Both the position numbers and the translations under genes were made by a program. A stretch of DNA of 14,901 nt from Firmicutes bacterium UBA4049 (GTDB lineage Bacteria; Bacillota; Desulfotomaculia; Desulfotomaculales; Nap2-2B), in contig DFZT01000041.1 in assembly GCA_002382755.1 (NCBI GenBank), positions 21,855-36,755 of the forward strand, written 5' to 3'. How positions within the stretch are numbered: the stretch's first letter is position 1; every line of letters begins with the position of its first letter. Positions 14,505 through 14,901 of this stretch are shown here, in pieces. The notes beneath the pieces were generated by a model that was not told where the DNA came from, made no database searches, and saw only the letters and a list, made by a program, of their open reading frames with translations.

Positions 14505-14545
14505 GGCAAGGACAACTGTATTAATTAAGGGGGGAATCAAACAAA

Positions 14546-14901
14546 ATGCGCAAGAGCAAACATTTAATAAATCTGCCGGTGATAAGCCTTCAAGAAGGCC
14601 AGCGAATCGGCAGGGTCAAAGGGCTGGTAGTGGATCCATCCCGTAAATCCGTAGCCGCTTTGATTTTAGAAGAAAAAGGGTTATTTAAAGAACAAAAATT
14701 TATTCCTTTCAGTAATGTTCATAGCGTTGGAGAAAATGCCGTAACAATTGAGCGCGGCGCCATAATCCAAAAAGGAGCTACACTTCCCGAGATAGTTAAG
14801 TTTTATAAAGACAAAATTGATGTTATTGGCTCCCGTATTGTCATGGAAAGCGGAACCATTATAGGCCAGGTTAACGAATACTATATAGAAATTCAGGACG
14901 G
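14546..14901 (+). CDS. PRC-barrel domain protein (3' end missing)
   Basis: An open frame of 118 codons running off the right edge, starting M-R-K-S-K-H-L-I-N-L-P-V-I-S-L-Q-E-G and preceded by AAGGGGGG. The pattern of a short beta-rich unit with E-G-Q-R-I-G-R-V-K-G-L-V-V-D-P (about 17-31) is typical of the PRC-barrel, a fold shared by RimM and photosynthetic reaction-centre H subunits. A second unit begins near residue 92 with V-I-G-S-R-I-V-M-E-S-G-T-I-I-G-Q-V, so there are at least two barrels in tandem. No signal peptide or membrane helix is present in the visible part. Proteins of this kind in Gram-positive bacteria have no agreed function. It is transcribed divergently from pth. Confidence 0.85.
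   Translation, partial: MRKSKHLINLPVISLQEGQRIGRVKGLVVDPSRKSVAALILEEKGLFKEQKFIPFSNVHSVGENAVTIERGAIIQKGATLPEIVKFYKDKIDVIGSRIVMESGTIIGQVNEYYIEIQD

Noticed and set aside
1..14901. CRISPR array, insertion sequence or prophage
   Set aside because: No regularly spaced repeats, transposase, integrase or phage-type genes are visible on either strand.

Overview
The window looks like chromosomal DNA of a clostridial Firmicute, most plausibly an anaerobe of the Peptococcaceae/Desulfotomaculum-Pelotomaculum type. The reasons are strong GGAGG-type ribosome sites, frequent TTG/GTG starts, moderate G+C with A+T-rich gaps, a GH57 (not GH13) branching enzyme, and a NifV-like/LeuC-like/LeuD-like/isocitrate dehydrogenase operon of the kind anaerobes use to make 2-oxoglutarate. 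The lineage is inferred from protein character, not from a marker-gene comparison. I see no phage, transposon, CRISPR array or other foreign island.

Layout, left to right. (1) 1-1410, plus strand: 3' part of a GH57/DUF1957 alpha-glucan branching enzyme, cut by the left edge. It converges on a minus-strand pair, a GT4 glycosyltransferase (5255-4008) followed by a sugar-nucleotidyltransferase fused to a degenerate phosphohexomutase (3984-1510). Together they suggest a glycogen-like storage polysaccharide locus. (2) 9415-5471, minus strand: four closely spaced genes for a NifV-type acyltransferase (homocitrate or Re-citrate synthase), aconitase/homoaconitase-type large and small subunits, and an isocitrate dehydrogenase-like enzyme, closed by a clear intrinsic terminator at 5352-5391. 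(3) 13640-9520, minus strand: leuS, folP and folB (leucyl-tRNA synthetase and two folate genes). (4) A stand-alone tRNA-Ala(GGC) unit with a perfect consensus promoter and its own terminator (13880-13701), then pth (14453-13893). (5) A divergent PRC-barrel protein (14546 onward), cut by the right edge.

How the parts work together. The four-gene operon should convert oxaloacetate + acetyl-CoA, via citrate and isocitrate, to 2-oxoglutarate for glutamate synthesis. The dehydrogenase keeps the Ser-x-Asn-x3-Arg signature of true isocitrate enzymes, which favours this over homocitrate/2-oxoadipate chemistry. The alternative is open because the first enzyme looks like NifV. The rest is housekeeping: translation (leuS, tRNA-Ala, pth), folate (folP, folB) and storage carbon.

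The least expected structure is a set of short tandem duplications at gene edges. A 23-bp unit duplicates the ribosome site and start codon of folP and creates a 10-codon overlapping upstream ORF. A 17-bp unit duplicates the stop region of the isocitrate dehydrogenase gene, and a 16-bp unit that of the nucleotidyltransferase gene. Weaker examples occur elsewhere. I found no obviously new multi-gene system; the points most worth follow-up are the substrate of the NifV-like operon, the pseudo-mutase domain, the N-terminal extension of FolP and the folP start duplication.
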